Source: Affinirhizobium straminoryzae
Lineage (GTDB): Bacteria; Pseudomonadota; Alphaproteobacteria; Rhizobiales; Rhizobiaceae
Length of the DNA stretch: 33,396 bases
Assembly: GCF_007004135.1 (NCBI RefSeq)
Contig: NZ_VJMG01000070.1
Coordinates: 1-33,396 of the forward strand
Direction of reading: 5' to 3'
Positions 1 through 8,146 of the stretch are shown here, piece by piece. The notes beneath the pieces are model-generated. The model worked only from the letters and a program-made list of their open reading frames with translations, was not told where the DNA came from and did not search any database. Each line of letters opens with the position of its first letter. The first letter of the stretch is position 1. The translations under genes and the position numbers were made by a program.

Positions 1-35
1 TCGGCCGGAATGCGACGAGACCGCATTCCGGCCGA
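1..35 (-). terminator. Inverted repeat at the window edge, possible pheT terminator
   Basis: A perfect 14-bp stem (1-14 paired with 22-35) encloses a 7-nt loop and lies 22 bases beyond the pheT stop. In the minus-strand direction it would be a terminator hairpin, but any U-run would lie outside the window. Its outer arm begins exactly at base 1, so a fold-back assembly artefact is also possible. Confidence 0.5.
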
Positions 36-57
36 AAGAAGGATCTGCAATGGCAGG

Positions 58-2484
58 TCAGGCGCGCAGGGTGCCGCCGGTCGTCTTTTCCACATTGCCG
101 ACGATCTTCTTCGTCAGCGCGTCGAAATCCTCATCCGTCAGCGTCTTGTCGGTCGGCTGGATCAGTACCTCGATGGCAACCGACTTGCGGCCCTCGCCGA
201 GCGAGGCGCCCTCGAACACGTCGAAGACAGTGACGCCGGTGATCAGCTTGCGGTCGGCGCTGCTGGCCGCCTTGATGATCGATCCGGCATCGACCGCCTT
301 GTCCACGACGAAGGCGAAGTCGCGCTTCACCATCTGGAAGGGCGAAAGCTCCAGCGCCGGCTTGGTGCGGGTGGCCTTCTTCTTCGGCTCCGGCATCGCA
401 TCGAGATAGACCTCGAAGCCCGCCAGCGCGCCGGACACGTCCAGCGCCGACAGCGTGTTCGGATGGAATTCGCCGAAATGGCCGAGCACCACCTTCGGGC
501 CCATCTTGATCGTGCCGCAGCGGCCGGGGTGATACCAGGCCGGACCGCCCTGCTCCACCTGGACATTGGCCATGGGCAGGCCGCAGGCCTCGATCACCGC
601 CAGCGCATCGGCCTTGGCATCGAAGACATCGACCGGCTTGCCGCCGCCCTTGGCGGCATTCGACCAGGAGCGGCCGGCTCCGGCAAGCGACGCCGTGCCG
701 CGGCGGATACCGCCCGCCACGCGCCGCTGTGCGTCGGGCGTATCGCCCTCATAGGTGCCGGACACTTCGAAGATCGCCACGTCGCCATAGCCCTTGTCGG
801 CATTGCGCTGGGCAGCCGTCAAAAGTCCCGGCAGCAGCGAAGGGCGCATGTCGGACATGTCGGCGGCGATCGGGTTGACGAGTTTCAGCGAAGGCTTGCC
901 GCCGCCGAACAGTCTTGCCTGATCTTCCGGAATGAAGGACCAGGTGACGGCTTCCAGCATACCGCGCGAGGCAAGCGCACGCCGCGCCGTGCGGGTGCGG
1001 ATCTGCAGCGTCGTCAGGATGCGGCCATTGACCGTCTCCTTGGCCGGCAGCGGCTCGGGCTTGATGTTGTCGACGCCGTGGATGCGCATGACCTCTTCCA
1101 CGAGATCGGCCTTGCCGTCGACATCCGGTCGCCAGGAAGGAACCGCCACCTGCACGCGGCTTTCGTCGCCGGACAGGATCTCGAAGCCGAGGCCGGTCAG
1201 GATCTGCCGGCTTTCTTCGACGGAAACGGTCAGGCCCGTCAGCCGCTTGACGTCCGAGAAGGGGAAATCGACGACCTTGCGGTCATGGCCCTTGTAGCCG
1301 GCGATCTTCGCCTTGGCCGGCGTGCCGCCGCAGAGCTGCACGACCAGTTCCGTGGTGCGCTCCAGCCCCGGCATCATATATTCGGGATCGACGCCGCGCT
1401 CGAAGCGGTAGCGCGCATCGGTGATGATGCCGAGCGCGCGGCCGGATTTGGCGATGTTGATCGGGTCCCACAGCGCCGATTCGATCAGCACGTCCACGGT
1501 GTTCTCGTCGCAGCCGGAATGCTCGCCGCCCATGATGCCGCCGATCGATTCGACGCCATTGTCATCGGAAATGACGACATTACTGGCCGACAGCTTGTAG
1601 GTGCGGGTGTCGAGCGCAAGGATTTCCTCGCCCTCGACGGCACGGCGCACCACGAGATTGCCCTTCACCTTTGCGGCGTCGAACACGTGCATGGGCCGAC
1701 CCTGATCGAAGGTCATGTAATTGGTGATATCGACCAGCGCATTGATGGGGCGAAGGCCGATCGCCTTCAGCCGCTGCTGCATCCAGGCCGGGCTCGGGCC
1801 GTTTTTGACGCCGCGCACGAGACGCAGCGCAAAGCCCGGGCAAAGCCGCTCGTCATCGAGATCGATGCGCACGTCGACGGTGGTTTCGCCATCCACCGGC
1901 AGCGCCGGAACCTTCGGCGCCTTCAGCGTGCCGAGGCCCGACGCCGCCAGGTCGCGTGCGATGCCGTAGACGCTGGTGCAGTCCGGGCGGTTCGGCGTCA
2001 GGTTGATCTCGATGACCGGATCATCGAGACCGGCATAGGTCGCAAACGGCGTGCCCACCGGCGCATCGTCGGCCAAGTCGATGATGCCGTCATGGTTGTC
2101 GGAGATGTTGAGTTCCTTCTCCGAGCACATCATGCCATGGCTTTCGACGCCGCGGATATTGCCGACGGAAAGCGTCACGTCGATCCCCGGAACATAGGTG
2201 CCCGGCCGCGCCAGCGCCCCGACGAGGCCTGCCCGCGCATTCGGCGCACCGCAGACGACCTGCACCGGTTTGCCGTCGCCCGTATCCACCATCAGCACCT
2301 TCAGCCGGTCGGCAGACGGATGCTTTTCGGCGGAGATGACCTTGGCGATGACGAAGGGCCTGTAGGCCGCCCGGTCATCGACATCCTCGACCTCGAGGCC
2401 GATCGCGGTGAGGCGCTCGCAGACCTGTTCAAGGTTCGCGTCGGTTTCCAGATGTTCCTTCAGCCAGGAGAGCGTGAATTTCAT
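58..2484 (-). CDS. pheT: Phenylalanine-tRNA ligase beta subunit
   Basis: The 808-aa product is the beta subunit of the heterotetrameric phenylalanyl-tRNA synthetase, which charges tRNA-Phe in the cytoplasm. It starts with the characteristic MKFTLSWLKEHL segment, followed by the EMAPII-like tRNA-binding domain (about residues 40-150, including CGAPN), the B3/B4 editing and B5 regions in the middle, and a C-terminal FDX-ACB anticodon-binding domain (about 715-808). Length fits the family. The start is supported by a strong ribosome-binding site (AGGAGG) 8 bases upstream. It lies 21 bases after pheS and is almost certainly co-transcribed with it. The opposite strand is open for 876 codons, which is a GC-rich shadow and not a gene. 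Confidence 0.98.
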   Translation of the reverse strand: MKFTLSWLKEHLETDANLEQVCERLTAIGLEVEDVDDRAAYRPFVIAKVISAEKHPSADRLKVLMVDTGDGKPVQVVCGAPNARAGLVGALARPGTYVPGIDVTLSVGNIRGVESHGMMCSEKELNISDNHDGIIDLADDAPVGTPFATYAGLDDPVIEINLTPNRPDCTSVYGIARDLAASGLGTLKAPKVPALPVDGETTVDVRIDLDDERLCPGFALRLVRGVKNGPSPAWMQQRLKAIGLRPINALVDITNYMTFDQGRPMHVFDAAKVKGNLVVRRAVEGEEILALDTRTYKLSASNVVISDDNGVESIGGIMGGEHSGCDENTVDVLIESALWDPINIAKSGRALGIITDARYRFERGVDPEYMMPGLERTTELVVQLCGGTPAKAKIAGYKGHDRKVVDFPFSDVKRLTGLTVSVEESRQILTGLGFEILSGDESRVQVAVPSWRPDVDGKADLVEEVMRIHGVDNIKPEPLPAKETVNGRILTTLQIRTRTARRALASRGMLEAVTWSFIPEDQARLFGGGKPSLKLVNPIAADMSDMRPSLLPGLLTAAQRNADKGYGDVAIFEVSGTYEGDTPDAQRRVAGGIRRGTASLAGAGRSWSNAAKGGGKPVDVFDAKADALAVIEACGLPMANVQVEQGGPAWYHPGRCGTIKMGPKVVLGHFGEFHPNTLSALDVSGALAGFEVYLDAMPEPKKKATRTKPALELSPFQMVKRDFAFVVDKAVDAGSIIKAASSADRKLITGVTVFDVFEGASLGEGRKSVAIEVLIQPTDKTLTDEDFDALTKKIVGNVEKTTGGTLRA

Positions 2485-2505
2485 GGGTCTATCCTCCTTG
2501 CAGAA

Positions 2506-3591
2506 TTACACACTCAAACCGCCGAACAGCGTCGGCATGTCGAGCGGGCGGAAACCGTAATGGCTCATCCAGCGCACGTCGGCGTTGAAGAAGTCGCGCA
2601 GGTCGGGCATGCCATATTTCAGCATGGCGATGCGGTCTAGGCCCATGCCCCAGGCAAAACCCTGGTATTCATCGGGATCAAGCCCGCCGGCGCGCAGCAC
2701 GTTGGGATGGACCATGCCGCAGCCCAGAATTTCCATCCAGTCCTTGCCCTCGCCGAACTTGACGATCGGGCCGGACGAGCGGTCGCACTGGATATCCACC
2801 TCGAAGCTCGGCTCCGTGAAGGGGAAGAAGGACGGGCGGAAGCGCATGGTGACGCTGTCCACCTCGAAGAAGGCCTTGCAGAATTCTTCCAGAATCCAGC
2901 GCATGTTGCCGACATGGCTCTTCTTGTCGACGACAAGGCCTTCGACCTGATGGAACATCGGCGAATGGGTGGCATCCGAATCCTGGCGATAGGTCTTGCC
3001 GGGAATGACGATGCGGATCGGCGGCTTCTGGATTTCCATCGTGCGCACCTGCACCGGCGAGGTATGCGTGCGCAGCACCTTGCGCTCGCCCTTCTCGTCC
3101 GGGGCCAGGAAAAAGGTGTCGTGCATCTCGCGGGCAGGGTGCCCTTCCGGGAAATTCAGCGCCGTGAAGTTGTAATAATCCGTCTCGATATCGGGGCCTT
3201 CCGCAATGGAAAAGCCCATGTCGGCAAAGATGGCAGTGATCTCGTCGATGATCTGGCTGATCGGGTGGATGCGGCCGCGCTCAGCCGGCGAGGAGCGGAC
3301 CGGCAGCGTCACATCCAGCGTTTCCGCAGCGAGGCGGGCGTTGATCGCGGCATCGCGCAGCACGGTCTTGCGGGCGGCAAGCGCCTCCGTCACCTCGGTC
3401 TTCAGCGCATTGATCGCCGCGCCGCGGGTCTGGCGCTCTTCAGCGCTCATGGCGCCGAGCGTCTTCAACAGGTCGGAGACGGAGCCCTTCTTGCCGAGCG
3501 CAGAGACGCGGACGGCTTCGAGGGCCGCTTCGTCGCCGGCAGCCGCGATTTCCGTCAGAAGCGAGGTTTTCAGGTTTTCCAGATCGGACAT
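2506..3591 (-). CDS. pheS: Phenylalanine-tRNA ligase alpha subunit
   Basis: The 361-aa product is the catalytic alpha subunit of phenylalanyl-tRNA synthetase. An N-terminal coiled-coil (about residues 1-95) that contacts tRNA is followed by the class II aminoacylation core. Visible family segments include HPAREMHDTFF, the motif-2 stretch around YRQDSDATHSPMFHQVEG, and the motif-3 stretch GMGLDRIAMLKYG near the C-terminus. I chose the start MSDLENLK because a GGAAG ribosome-binding site precedes it; an in-frame ATG four codons upstream is the alternative. It is the first gene of the pheST pair and lies downstream of the rplT terminator, so it probably has its own promoter in 3592-3673. Confidence 0.97.
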   Translation of the reverse strand: MSDLENLKTSLLTEIAAAGDEAALEAVRVSALGKKGSVSDLLKTLGAMSAEERQTRGAAINALKTEVTEALAARKTVLRDAAINARLAAETLDVTLPVRSSPAERGRIHPISQIIDEITAIFADMGFSIAEGPDIETDYYNFTALNFPEGHPAREMHDTFFLAPDEKGERKVLRTHTSPVQVRTMEIQKPPIRIVIPGKTYRQDSDATHSPMFHQVEGLVVDKKSHVGNMRWILEEFCKAFFEVDSVTMRFRPSFFPFTEPSFEVDIQCDRSSGPIVKFGEGKDWMEILGCGMVHPNVLRAGGLDPDEYQGFAWGMGLDRIAMLKYGMPDLRDFFNADVRWMSHYGFRPLDMPTLFGGLSV

Positions 3592-3673
3592 GGTTTCTTC
3601 CATATGAAGCCCGGCAAAGGCCGGAACGTGACCCTGACGTACGGTCGTGACATGAAGCCTTGACAGACAAATG

Positions 3674-3707
3674 AAAAACCCGCGCCAGCCGAGACCAGCG
3701 CGGGTTT
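3674..3707 (-). terminator. Rho-independent terminator of the rpmI-rplT unit
   Basis: A 10-bp GC-rich stem (3676-3685 with 3698-3707) and a 12-nt loop are followed on the minus strand by a run of five U residues. It lies about 40 bases after the rplT stop and separates the ribosomal-protein unit from pheST. Confidence 0.85.
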
Positions 3708-3747
3708 CCCAAATTCAGTGAAGCTAGATAAGCCTGGGAAGCGCTGG

Positions 3748-4152
3748 TTAACGAACCGCGCTTTCAAACTCGTTGGCCGTGCCGGCATCCTTGAGATAGG
3801 CGAGAGCCTTCTTGGAGGCTTCGACCAGGGCGCCGAAGGCAGCCGGCTCATGGATTGCCATGTCGGAGAGAACCTTGCGGTCCACTTCGATGCCAGCCTT
3901 GTTCAGGCCGTCGATGAAGCGGCCGTAGGTCAGGCCGAATTCGCGGACGGCAGCATTGATGCGCTGGATCCAGAGGGCGCGGAAGTTCCGCTTCTTGACG
4001 CGACGGTCGCGCGTCGCCATCTGGCGCGAACGATCGACGGCAGCCTTTGCGGCGCGGATGGTGTTCTTGCGGCGACCGTAGAAGCCCTTGGCGGCCTTGA
4101 GGGTCTTGGTGTGCTTGGCGCGAGAGGTTACGCCACGTTTTACGCGTGCCAT
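3748..4152 (-). CDS. rplT: 50S ribosomal protein L20
   Basis: The 134-aa product is ribosomal protein L20, an early assembly protein that binds 23S rRNA. The N-terminus MARVKRGVTSRAKHTK and the block AKGFYGRRKNTIRAA are diagnostic. The segment NFRALWIQRINAA is the conserved globular core. Length is slightly above the usual 117-120 aa because of a C-terminal extension (after about residue 118) that is common in rhizobia. A strong AAGGAG ribosome-binding site precedes the ATG. It follows rpmI by 39 bases. I looked for an L20-binding leader RNA upstream of rpmI but cannot identify one. Confidence 0.98.
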   Translation of the reverse strand: MARVKRGVTSRAKHTKTLKAAKGFYGRRKNTIRAAKAAVDRSRQMATRDRRVKKRNFRALWIQRINAAVREFGLTYGRFIDGLNKAGIEVDRKVLSDMAIHEPAAFGALVEASKKALAYLKDAGTANEFESAVR

Positions 4153-4191
4153 GTCATGATCTCCTTAAAGTGTTCCGGAAGCGAAAAGGTC

Positions 4192-4395
4192 TCAGAGACC
4201 GTTCGGCAGGTAGTTCTTGATGACCTTCTTGCCGTCAGCTTCGGCCAGAATCATCGTGCCGCGTGCATCGCGGATGAACTTGTTGGAACGCTTGATCATG
4301 CCGTGGCGCTTGCCGGCGGCAGCCGCAACGACCTTGCCGGTCGCGGTGATCTTGAACCGCTTCTTGGCGGAGGACTTCGTCTTCATCTTGGGCAT
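4192..4395 (-). CDS. rpmI: 50S ribosomal protein L35
   Basis: The 67-aa product is ribosomal protein L35. The start MPKMKTKSSAKKRF is the canonical N-terminus, and the C-terminal half contains the typical KRHGMIKRSNKFIRDARG stretch. An upstream in-frame ATG would add 11 unrelated residues and is rejected; the chosen ATG is preceded by GGAG at suitable distance. It lies between infC and rplT, the standard bacterial order. The 204-base gap back to infC shows no clear terminator, so read-through from infC is plausible. Confidence 0.97.
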   Translation of the reverse strand: MPKMKTKSSAKKRFKITATGKVVAAAAGKRHGMIKRSNKFIRDARGTMILAEADGKKVIKNYLPNGL

Positions 4396-4599
4396 TTTGC
4401 TACTCCATAATTCTTGTATCGGCACCAACTGACGAGGCCAGCGCCAAGCAATTCAAGAACGGACACGGCATGCCCTGCCGGACCGTTCGGACGCGCGCTT
4501 ATAGCGGCTGATGCCGTAAAGCGCAATGGGGAAAGCGGGATTGTCGCCACCGGCGCAGGCGGCAGATCCGGGCGCCTCACAGAGACGGACAGGCTGGCC

Positions 4600-5136
4600 T
4601 CAACGAGGGGCCAGCACCATCATCATCTGGCGGCCTTCAAGCTTCGGCTCGGCCTCCACCTTGGCAATCGCCGCGGTGTCTTCCTTCACCTGAAGCAGAA
4701 GCTTCATGCCCAGTTCCTGGTGCGCCATTTCGCGACCGCGGAAGCGAAGCGTCACGCGAACCTTGTCGCCATCCTCGAAGAAGCGGTTGATGGCCTTCAT
4801 CTTCACCTCATAATCATGGGTGTCGATGTTCGGGCGCATCTTGATTTCTTTGATTTCGACAATCTTCTGCTTCTTGCGTGCTTCGGCCGCCTTCTTCTGG
4901 TTGGCGTATTTCAGCTTGCCGAGATCGAGGATCTTGCAGACCGGCGGGTCATTGTTGGGAGAAATCTCGACCAGATCGAGACCAGCCTCCTCCGCCATCT
5001 TGAGCGCCTGATCTGTCGGCACGATGCCGAGGTTTTCACCCTCTGCGTTGATCAGCTGAACGCGGGGGATGCGGATTTCCCGGTTGGAGCGCGGCCCGTC
5101 CTTGACTGGAGCGTCGGCTTTGAAAGGTCTGCGAAT
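4600..5136 (-). CDS. infC: Translation initiation factor IF-3, AUU start codon
   Basis: The 178-aa product is IF-3, which binds the 30S subunit and checks initiator tRNA and start codon. The N-domain has the conserved VQLINAEGENLGIV and LVEISPNNDPPVCKILD stretches; the C-domain contains IKMRPNIDTHDYEVK and VRVTLRFRGREM. The reading frame stays open upstream to an ATG at 5181, but a GAGGAG ribosome-binding site sits 9 bases upstream of an AUU codon at 5134-5136, giving the rhizobial N-terminus (M)RRPFKADAP. This rare start is known for infC in other bacteria, where IF-3 represses its own synthesis by rejecting it. It is the first gene of the minus-strand translation cluster. Confidence 0.93.
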   Translation of the reverse strand: MRRPFKADAPVKDGPRSNREIRIPRVQLINAEGENLGIVPTDQALKMAEEAGLDLVEISPNNDPPVCKILDLGKLKYANQKKAAEARKKQKIVEIKEIKMRPNIDTHDYEVKMKAINRFFEDGDKVRVTLRFRGREMAHQELGMKLLLQVKEDTAAIAKVEAEPKLEGRQMMMVLAPR

Positions 5137-5319
5137 GGTCGTATTCTCCTCGAATTGTTTCTGGATCGCAGCGGCGATCATCTGCGCTCAAGCGCAATAG
5201 CGGGCAATGTCGTCAACGCTGCTTCGAAGTCAATAGCATATTTGCTGGGAGAAATCACCTGCTGCCGGCTTTTCGCGAATCTGCTCTATAGGCAGCCACA
5301 CAGCCGGAGAGACAGACGC

Positions 5320-6117
5320 ATGACACAGCCATCCGACCCCATCCGCGCCGCCACCCTTGCCGTCGGTGAGAACGGGCAGGCCCGCCCGATCGCGACGCTT
5401 TACCGTCCCGCAGAACGTGCAGAGACCGGGCCGATGCTCGTCTGGCTTGGCGGCTATCGCTCGGACATGACCGGCACCAAGGCGCTGGAGATGGACAGGC
5501 TGGCCGGTGAGCGGGGCCTTGCGGCGCTGCGCTTTGACTATTCGGGCCACGGCCAGTCCGGCGGCGCCTTTCGCGACGGGACAATTTCCCGCTGGCTGGA
5601 GGAAACGCTCGCGGTGATCAATGCTCATCCGGCGAACGAGATCATCCTGGTCGGCTCTTCCATGGGCGGCTGGATTGCGCTGAGGGCCGTGCAGGAACTT
5701 GGCCGCCGCCCCGGAGCGCCGACGGTGCGCGGCATGGTGCTGATCGCACCCGCACCCGACTTTACCAGCGAACTGATCGAACCGGCATTGTCCGACGCCG
5801 AACGCCGGTCGCTGGAGGAGCGCGGCTTCTTCGAGGAACCCTCGCAATACAGTCCGGAGCCCAATATCTTCACCCGCGCCCTCATCGAGGATGGTCGCCG
5901 CAACCGCGTGCTGCAGGGACTGATCGAGACCCGTTGCCCGGTCCACATCCTGCAGGGCATGCGCGACGAAGACGTGCCCTACCAGCATGCACTCAAGCTG
6001 ATGGAGTTCCTGCCGGCCGACGACGTGGTGCTGACGCTGGTCCGTGACGGCGATCACCGGCTGTCGCGGCCGCAGGATATCGAACGGATGCAGGCCGCGA
6101 TCACCGCTCTCCTATAG
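5320..6117 (+). CDS. Alpha/beta hydrolase
   Basis: The 265-aa product is a cytoplasmic serine hydrolase of the alpha/beta fold, resembling the ABHD10/bacterial esterase group. The nucleophile elbow GSSMGG has Ser114, preceded by an oxyanion-hole segment WLGGYRSDMTG (about residues 41-51) and FDYSGHGQSGG. The likely acid and His lie in the C-terminal part (RDEDVPY and DGDHRLS). No signal peptide is visible. An in-frame extension upstream runs antisense through infC and is not coding; the chosen ATG is preceded by GGAGA. It is transcribed divergently from infC. Substrate is unknown. Confidence 0.9.
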   Translation: MTQPSDPIRAATLAVGENGQARPIATLYRPAERAETGPMLVWLGGYRSDMTGTKALEMDRLAGERGLAALRFDYSGHGQSGGAFRDGTISRWLEETLAVINAHPANEIILVGSSMGGWIALRAVQELGRRPGAPTVRGMVLIAPAPDFTSELIEPALSDAERRSLEERGFFEEPSQYSPEPNIFTRALIEDGRRNRVLQGLIETRCPVHILQGMRDEDVPYQHALKLMEFLPADDVVLTLVRDGDHRLSRPQDIERMQAAITALL

Positions 6118-6177
6118 GGTGTCCTGCCTTGCGCCGCAGGGGATGCAGCATTCACGCAGCAATCTTAACCATAAACG

Positions 6178-6201
6178 CAGAGTCCCGCCGTTAAGACTCT
6201 G
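6178..6201. repeat. 7-bp dyad between hydrolase and peptidase genes
   Basis: CAGAGTC (6178-6184) is repeated inverted as GACTCTG (6195-6201) with a 10-nt spacer. There is no U-run, so it could be a weak terminator of the hydrolase gene or an operator for the following gene. Confidence 0.35.
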
Positions 6202-6231
6202 TTCATAATTGACACCTCGTCCCTTTGGCTC

Positions 6232-6246
6232 TTAACCTTTTGTTAG
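6232..6246 (+). promoter_or_regulatory. CtrA-like binding site upstream of the transglutaminase-like gene
   Basis: The sequence TTAACCTTTTGTTAG fits the CtrA consensus TTAA-N7-TTAA with one change in the second half. It ends 19 bases before the ATG. A near-identical 15-mer occurs before the tadD-like gene at 32452-32466. The assignment is by motif only. Confidence 0.5.
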
Positions 6247-6265
6247 GATTTGAAGGGACGGGTCC

Positions 6266-6880
6266 ATGATGAATGCCCTGAACGCGCGGCATGTAGCCGT
6301 GGTGCTTGCTGTTGTGCTTGGCTCCGCCTCGGCCGCGGTTCCGGCCTCTCGTCCACTGGCCAATATGGTGACGGGCAATGTGACCTCCCAGCCGATCGGC
6401 CATTACGAATTCTGCCAGCGCCATCCCGACGAATGCAACATCCGCTTCACCTCCACTCCGCCGGCCAAGGTCACCGCCTATGGCTGGCAAATGATCCACG
6501 AGGTCAATGAGTCGGTAAACCATCGCATCACCGCCAAGACCGACATGGAAGTCTACGGCAAGGAAGAATACTGGGAGTATCCGGTGGATGCCGGCGACTG
6601 CGAGGACTATGTGCTGGAAAAGCGCAAGGAACTTTCCGAAAAGGGCTTTTCGCTGGCCGATCTGCTGATCACCGTGGTCCGCAAGCCCGATGGCGAAGGC
6701 CATGCGGTTCTGACGGTGCGCACCTCCGAGGGCGACTTCATCCTCGACAACCTGACCGATGACGTGAACCTCTGGACGGCCACGCCCTACACCTATCTGA
6801 AGCGTCAGGCGACCTTCAACACCGGCCGCTGGGTCACCATCGAGGATGGCCGCGACATTCTGGTCGGCGCACTGCGCTGA
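6266..6880 (+). CDS. Periplasmic transglutaminase-like cysteine peptidase (BTLCP family)
   Basis: The 204-aa product starts with a signal peptide (hydrophobic about residues 9-24, cut near ASA-AVPA), so it acts in the periplasm. The mature domain has the triad of the bacterial transglutaminase-like cysteine proteinases: Cys112 in GDCEDY, His146 in GHAVLTV, and Asp161 in LDNL. A second Cys pair (C50, C57) may form a disulfide. Related proteins in other bacteria (LapG group) cleave surface adhesins, but most family members, and this one, have no known target; no LapD or large adhesin gene is in the window. The start has an AAGGGA ribosome-binding site; a CtrA-like box lies just upstream and a terminator follows. 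Confidence 0.9.
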   Translation: MMNALNARHVAVVLAVVLGSASAAVPASRPLANMVTGNVTSQPIGHYEFCQRHPDECNIRFTSTPPAKVTAYGWQMIHEVNESVNHRITAKTDMEVYGKEEYWEYPVDAGDCEDYVLEKRKELSEKGFSLADLLITVVRKPDGEGHAVLTVRTSEGDFILDNLTDDVNLWTATPYTYLKRQATFNTGRWVTIEDGRDILVGALR

Positions 6881-6906
6881 TTGACCGGACATAGGACACA
6901 GAAGAG

Positions 6907-6931
6907 AGGCCGGCGGATGCTGGCCTTTTTT
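6907..6931 (+). terminator. Terminator of the transglutaminase-like gene
   Basis: An 8-bp stem (6907-6914 with 6919-6926, one G-U pair) with a GGAT tetraloop is followed by six T residues. It lies 26 bases after the stop codon. Confidence 0.85.
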
Positions 6932-6958
6932 GTTGTCTGGACGGGCAGTGCGGCTGGC

Positions 6959-7145
6959 CGTCGCTCCTGGCTGACGCCCCGGCGCCTCGCTTCAGGCTCG
7001 GCGCGTTCGCTGCTCAAAACGTGCCACGGCTAAGTTTTGCCGGCTACGCCGTCGCTCCTGGCTGAAGCCCCGGCGCCTCGCTTGGGCTCGGCGCGTTCGC
7101 TGCTCAAAACGTGCCACGGCTAAGTTTTGCCGGCTACGCCGTCGC
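6959..7145. repeat. Two-copy 90-91 bp tandem repeat
   Basis: Unit 1 (6959-7049, 91 bp) and unit 2 (7050-7139, 90 bp) are nearly identical: one substitution early on and a small difference around TTCAGGCTC versus TTGGGCTC. Six bases of a third copy (CGTCGC) follow. Each unit contains an inverted pair AAAAC...GTTTT. It fills the gap between the peptidase terminator and the mbfA stop. No convincing gene lies in it. It may be a member of a dispersed intergenic repeat family. Confidence 0.9.
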
Positions 7146-7148
7146 AGC

Positions 7149-8132
7149 TCACCCATTCCCAATCAAAATGCCGGCGGCGAGGACGAGGGAGCCGCCGAAC
7201 ACCACCTGGAAGACAGCCCGCAGGAAGGGCGTTTCCATATACTTGTTCTGGATGAAGGCGATCGCCCACAATTCGATGAAGACGATGAAGGCCGCGACGA
7301 TCGTCGCCGTCCAGAAGTGTGGGATGAGATAAGGCAGTGCGTGGCCGAGGCCGCCAAGCGCCGTCATGATGCCGCAGGCAAGGCCGCGCTTCAGCGGCGA
7401 ACCACGCCCGGACAGCTTGCCGTCGTCATGCGAAGCCTCCGTGAACCCCATGGAAATGCCGGCACCGACCGACGCCGAGAGGCCGACCAGAAAGGTCTGC
7501 CATGTGTCCTGGGTGGCAAAGGCCGCCGCGAAGATGGGGGCGAGCGTGGATACCGATCCATCCATCAGGCCGGCAAGACCGGGCTGCACATAGGTGAGGA
7601 TGAACTGGCGGCGCTCGGTGGCCGCCTCCTCCTCGCGCACCTCTTCCGGCGCATGCTTGTCGCCCAGCATGCGGGCAATCTCGCCATGCCCCTGCTCGGC
7701 CACGGCAAGATCACCCAGAAGCTGTCGTGTTGAGGCGTCTGTCACCCGCTTGATGGCTTCCAGATAGAAGCGAGCAGCCTGCTCCTCCATCAGTTCGGCC
7801 TGGGCCCGGATCGTCTCAAGCGAGAGATTGGTCATCAGCCAGTCCGGCCGGCGCTGGTAGAAGCCGCGCACATGCTCGCGCCGGATCAGCGGGATGTCCT
7901 CGCCGAACCGCTGGCGAAACTGCGAGATCAGCATGTTGCGGTGCGCATGCTCCACCTCGGCCATATCGCGAAAAACCTTGGCGCTGTCCGGCGCCTGAGG
8001 CTCGAGGGCGCGGGCATAGGACTGATAGATCCGTGCATCCTCCTCTTCCGATGAAATGGCGAGCGCGAGGATCTCCGCCTCGCTGAGGGAATCGAAGCTG
8101 CGGCGGGAAGAGCCGCGAAACAGGTCGAGCAT
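7149..8132 (-). CDS. mbfA: Membrane-bound ferritin, rubrerythrin-VIT1 fusion (MbfA type)
   Basis: The 327-aa product joins an N-terminal ferritin-like di-iron domain (about residues 15-160) to a C-terminal VIT1/CCC1 membrane domain (about 185-327). Iron-ligand motifs are visible: SSEEEDARIY, AEVEHAHR, MEEQAARFY and AEQGHGEIA. The membrane part shows the family stretch GLMDGSVSTLAPIFAAA and several hydrophobic segments. In Agrobacterium and Bradyrhizobium, MbfA exports iron and protects against iron and peroxide stress; the same role is inferred here. The start MLDLFRGSS is preceded by AAAGGAA; a longer frame would run through the Irr-like box upstream. That box at 8147-8161 suggests Irr repression when iron is low. 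Confidence 0.92.
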   Translation of the reverse strand: MLDLFRGSSRRSFDSLSEAEILALAISSEEEDARIYQSYARALEPQAPDSAKVFRDMAEVEHAHRNMLISQFRQRFGEDIPLIRREHVRGFYQRRPDWLMTNLSLETIRAQAELMEEQAARFYLEAIKRVTDASTRQLLGDLAVAEQGHGEIARMLGDKHAPEEVREEEAATERRQFILTYVQPGLAGLMDGSVSTLAPIFAAAFATQDTWQTFLVGLSASVGAGISMGFTEASHDDGKLSGRGSPLKRGLACGIMTALGGLGHALPYLIPHFWTATIVAAFIVFIELWAIAFIQNKYMETPFLRAVFQVVFGGSLVLAAGILIGNG

Positions 8133-8146
8133 GTCGGAATTCCTTT

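Noticed and set aside
10..2640. 876-codon open frame antisense to pheT
   Set aside because: It is a GC-rich shadow: low-complexity Arg/Ala/Gly/Asp-rich translation with no recognisable domain, opposite a clear pheT.
4396..4599. Ribosomal-protein leader RNA upstream of rpmI
   Set aside because: I could not find a convincing conserved pseudoknot or L20-binding structure; only unremarkable GC-rich sequence is seen.
4414..5319. Upstream extension of the 5320 hydrolase frame
   Set aside because: It is antisense to infC; the hydrolase domain begins at MTQPSDP with its own ribosome-binding site.
6959..7145. Possible CRISPR array
   Set aside because: The units are 90-91 bp direct repeats without alternating spacers, and no cas genes are present.
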